From a virus, in the IMG/VR virus record IMGVR_UViG_3300049489_000842, positions 24,519 through 88,518 of that record: 64,000 nucleotides of DNA, one strand, 5' to 3'. The position numbers and the translations under genes are program-made. Below the pieces are notes generated by a model, which saw nothing but the letters and a program-made list of their open reading frames with translations, was not told where the DNA came from and did not search any database. How positions within the stretch are numbered: the first letter of the stretch is position 1; every line of letters starts with the position of its first letter. This document shows positions 61,862 through 64,000 of the stretch, piece after piece.

Positions 61862-62221
61862 TTAACGTCTTAAATATTTTAACCAACTAAAAGTAGTCAC
61901 TGACTTATAGTAATAATCGATTTTTTCATTTTTATCAGCTTCCCTTTCGAATGGAATAGCTTTATACGCATCATACCATTTCCATCTAACAAGAAAATGA
62001 ATTAAGTAGAATAAACCGTACAAAATAAAAAATGGTATAATTAAAAGTTTTCGTTGTTGAGCTGCATGAGTCATTTCATGATTAACTAATTCTCTGGCTT
62101 TTTCTACTCCATAAATCTTTACAATATATTCTTTAGGTTTACTGATAAAGATATGAAATAAAGTAATACCTAAAAATCCTTTAGGCACTACTCTTGAATT
62201 ATAGAAAATTTTTACTTCCAT
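61862..62221 (-). CDS. Small membrane metallopeptidase-like protein
   Basis: The product is 119 aa. NHEMTH (H48, E49, H52) is a zincin HExxH motif followed by AAQQR, and a later FEREADKNE (E92 or E94) supplies a possible third ligand. A hydrophobic helix at about 60-78 (LIIPFFILYGLFYLIHFLV) anchors it. This order, HExxH, helix and a downstream E, fits small membrane metallopeptidases of the DUF4157-like kind in Bacteroidota. It sits in the virion block, between the coiled-coil protein and connector genes, so it may be a virion or lysis protease. Activity is inferred. Confidence 0.6.
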   Translation of the reverse strand: MEVKIFYNSRVVPKGFLGITLFHIFISKPKEYIVKIYGVEKARELVNHEMTHAAQQRKLLIIPFFILYGLFYLIHFLVRWKWYDAYKAIPFEREADKNEKIDYYYKSVTTFSWLKYLRR

Positions 62222-62478
62222 TTGTCTAGGTTTAATCTATGTTCATTAATTACACCATCTATCACATGAAGTGTGATTTCCGAGTTTTGAAGTTCTTTTT
62301 TCAATTGATCGATTTTATTGATATAACTGACTTTGATTTGACCAAGCTCCTCAATTCTCTGCTGTGCTGCTTCGATAGCATCTGCAATAGATAAAGTTTT
62401 AGTTACTTCTTCTTGTCTGATTGTTTGTTCAGTAATCTTTTCTTGTATTACTCTTAATTTATTTCCTGCTTTTGTCAT
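62212..62478 (-). CDS. Coiled-coil protein
   Basis: The product is 88 aa, almost entirely helical with heptad character (QEKITEQTIRQEEVTK; IDQLKKELQNSEITLH). It starts a new unit behind a promoter-like element. The last codons overlap the peptidase-like gene by 10 bases. Probably a small structural or scaffold component. Confidence 0.5.
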   Translation of the reverse strand: MTKAGNKLRVIQEKITEQTIRQEEVTKTLSIADAIEAAQQRIEELGQIKVSYINKIDQLKKELQNSEITLHVIDGVINEHRLNLDKWK

Positions 62479-62508
62479 TTTATATAGTTTTTATTTAAAT
62501 TGTTCATA

Positions 62509-62516
62509 CAAATTTA
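62509..62516 (-). promoter_or_regulatory. Bacteroidota-type promoter -7 element
   Basis: On the minus strand TAAATTTG (bases 62516 down to 62509), followed by TA, matches TAnnTTTG and lies 31 bases before the coiled-coil gene. It should drive the connector, muzzle and cargo genes that follow. Confidence 0.5.
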
Positions 62517-62535
62517 TAGAAAATATAGTAACTTA

Positions 62536-62901
62536 TTATAATTCTTTTACTTTAATGTGTAATACAGGAAACATATTTTTAAAAAATACTCCCATTTCCT
62601 CTATATCCTCGTCATTCTTTTTGTAATACCATATTATCTTACCAGGGGATTTTTGTAATGTCAGTATATAGAATAAATCATAAACATACCTTTGACTTAA
62701 AGTGTTGTAATAGTCGAATTGAAATGTAAAGTTTATTGAAGCATTCCTTGCTATAAGCCATCTTACAGCTTCCTTTACTTCAATAAATTTGTCATCTATA
62801 CCATTAGCCTTAAAGTTTCCAGAGATTCTACAATCTCCATTTGTTTTTATAAGTACTTCAGGTGTAGTCGCTGTTTTTTCTATATACAAATCTCCTATCA
62901 T
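62536..62901 (-). CDS. DUF1987/SiaC-like regulatory phosphoprotein
   Basis: The product is 121 aa. The whole sequence follows the DUF1987 (SiaC) pattern: TATTPEVLI near 10-18, CRISGNF at 24-30, the EVKEAVRWLI helix at 41-50, FTFQFDYYNT at 58-67 and IIWYYKKNDEDIEEMG at 89-104. SiaC is a partner of a PP2C phosphatase and a kinase in bacterial signalling, controlling aggregation and c-di-GMP. T67 lies where I expect the phosphorylated threonine. A phage-borne copy could interfere with such a host pathway. It overlaps the upstream membrane protein gene by 4 bases. Confidence 0.78.
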   Translation of the reverse strand: MIGDLYIEKTATTPEVLIKTNGDCRISGNFKANGIDDKFIEVKEAVRWLIARNASINFTFQFDYYNTLSQRYVYDLFYILTLQKSPGKIIWYYKKNDEDIEEMGVFFKNMFPVLHIKVKEL

Positions 62902-63581
62902 GCTATAGCTTCCTTATATTCACTCAAGTTATTCCATGTGTGTACATCATCAATAAAAGACAATAAAATAACTTTTGTATACTCATCCATAGTATCTATA
63001 AAGTTAGGCCCATCTTCCTCATCAAATCCATTTTCTATTAGAGTAACCTTTAGTAAATCCAGATGTTTGAATGGTATCCGAACATCCTCATTTAAGAAGA
63101 AATCGAGAAAAGATACTGTATGCACTTTACCAGCACTGTACTTATATTTCTTTGTAAGATTTATGTCAAATTTAATATACCTAGTTATAGATGTTTTTAT
63201 GTTTTCGAATTCTATATCCAAGAAATCAGACATCTCATAGTCTATTTTTCTGTATTTACTATAGTAGTACCTAAATGACAATGCTTCTAATTGCCTTGCC
63301 ATCAATTTTAGGATCGCTACGAATGGTTGTGGAAGTTTCGATAAAGCTATAATATTGTAAGCTCTTGTTTGTATTGTACTCCTGAGATTTCTTTCAAATA
63401 CTGACTCATCTATATGAGCCAATAGTTTTTCTTTTATTTCACTTGTTTGTTGGTAATTTTCTTTAAGACTATCGACTATAATTTTATTACTCTTTTTTGA
63501 GTTTCGAGCTTGATTAATCCCAGCTAACACTGCTGGTATGATGGCTATAGCTGCTACAATAATTGCTGAGATTGGTTCCAT
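62898..63581 (-). CDS. Membrane-anchored protein coupled to the SiaC-like gene
   Basis: The product is 227 aa. The N-terminal helix (ISAIIVAAIAIIPAVLAG) is a membrane anchor. A coiled-coil-like stretch follows (SKKSNKIIVDSLKENY), then an alpha-helical domain rich in Phe and Asp. Its stop overlaps the SiaC-like start (ATGA), so the two are likely made together and may form a complex. Family not recognised. Confidence 0.55.
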   Translation of the reverse strand: MEPISAIIVAAIAIIPAVLAGINQARNSKKSNKIIVDSLKENYQQTSEIKEKLLAHIDESVFERNLRSTIQTRAYNIIALSKLPQPFVAILKLMARQLEALSFRYYYSKYRKIDYEMSDFLDIEFENIKTSITRYIKFDINLTKKYKYSAGKVHTVSFLDFFLNEDVRIPFKHLDLLKVTLIENGFDEEDGPNFIDTMDEYTKVILLSFIDDVHTWNNLSEYKEAIA

Positions 63582-63605
63582 AAAAAGTTTATATAAATTA
63601 GATTA

Positions 63606-63613
63606 CAAATTTA
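63606..63613 (-). promoter_or_regulatory. Bacteroidota-type promoter -7 element
   Basis: On the minus strand TAAATTTG (bases 63613 down to 63606), followed by TA, lies 24 bases before the membrane protein gene. It is the same TAAATTTGTA word as at 62509. It would start the two-gene membrane protein/SiaC-like unit. Confidence 0.5.
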
Positions 63614-63626
63614 GTATAATAATAGT

Positions 63627-64000
63627 TTAAGTCATAGCCCTATAAATTAAATAACTTCCTTGTTTTGCTGTTATTGCTGAACTAGCAATCTCACTTGCAA
63701 ACCGAATATTGAACAATCCAGTGGAATCCGATAAATGAAATCCTTCAATTACAGCAAAGTTTCCTGCTGCTCTCGAACTACCTGAATTACTTGCTGCTGG
63801 GCTATCAAATGCCGACACCTGTGCATTCCTAGTTTCAGTACCGCCAGCCTGCCCGTAATATGAAGTATATGAGGTGCCTGCTGCTGTACCACTTGCAGTA
63901 ACAGTCCAACGTGAACCAGTAGTTGTTGCGGCTGCATCATAGTATATCACTGCTTTAAAGTAATATAGAACTCCAGATGTTGTACTGAATTGCAAATTTC
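63627..64000 (-). CDS. C-terminal fragment of a tail-fibre-like protein
   Basis: The gene runs in from the right edge on the minus strand and ends at 63627, so only about 123 residues are seen. It is rich in Ser, Thr, Ala and Gly. It ends in a fibre-like pattern: FAVIEGFHLSDSTGLFNIRFASE, in part, followed by SSAITAKQGSYLIY, which resembles the C-terminal domains of head or tail fibres that carry small beta modules. The true start lies outside the window; the internal TTG at 63995 is not a start. Confidence 0.6.
   Translation of the reverse strand, partial: NLQFSTTSGVLYYFKAVIYYDAAATTTGSRWTVTASGTAAGTSYTSYYGQAGGTETRNAQVSAFDSPAASNSGSSRAAGNFAVIEGFHLSDSTGLFNIRFASEIASSAITAKQGSYLIYRAMT

Overview
The window looks like about two thirds of the genome of a tailed double-stranded DNA phage of the crAss-like type (order Crassvirales) that infects a Bacteroidota host. 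Four things point there. A 2916-residue virion protein carries the DFDxD motif of crAss-like virion RNA polymerases. It is followed by further giant virion proteins and a muzzle-type tail protein. The replication set contains family A DNA polymerase, DnaB-like helicase, primase, Sak4-like ATPase and SSB. Promoter-like TAnnTTTG elements of Bacteroidota type occur, and Shine-Dalgarno sites are few. Standard stop codons fit all the long frames. No integrase, transposase, tRNA or CRISPR array was seen.

Layout. (1) Bases 1-21350, plus strand: small unknown genes and two highly structured noncoding stretches (1107-1560 and 1866-2120), then the replication block. The replication block holds a DNA polymerase split by an HNH-bearing group I intron, an SF2 helicase, a DnaB-like helicase, a Sak4-like ATPase, an SSB, a primase, an rIIA/rIIB-like pair, a 5'-3' exonuclease, a DnaA-domain protein and a PD-(D/E)XK nuclease. 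The block ends in a lytic transglycosylase and small membrane proteins that look like a lysis cassette. (2) Bases 21374-28069, minus strand: one isolated 2231-residue giant protein with large-polyvalent-protein features and a zincin motif. (3) Bases 28122-35817, plus strand: about 18 mostly small accessory genes, including dUTPase, a dNMP kinase broken inside its P-loop, a duplicated small gene and an M23 endopeptidase. (4) Bases 35901-64000, minus strand: the virion block, read from right to left. It runs from a tail-fibre fragment, a DUF1987/SiaC-like protein, a small metallopeptidase-like protein and connector candidates to the muzzle protein with an inserted glycine-rich domain. It continues with internal or cargo proteins (511, 709 and 1775 aa), the virion RNA polymerase, a ferritin and a 525-aa protein with a cysteine-peptidase-like end.

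How the genes fit together. The virion polymerase and its neighbours are expected to be packaged and injected to start early transcription. The plus-strand block copies and recombines the genome and supplies nucleotides. The transglycosylase and the M23 enzyme, each with an N-terminal signal, attack the wall at the end of the cycle. Convergent blocks are separated by hairpin terminators near 21376 and 35885. The divergent spacer at 28070-28121 carries a promoter-like element for the giant minus-strand gene.
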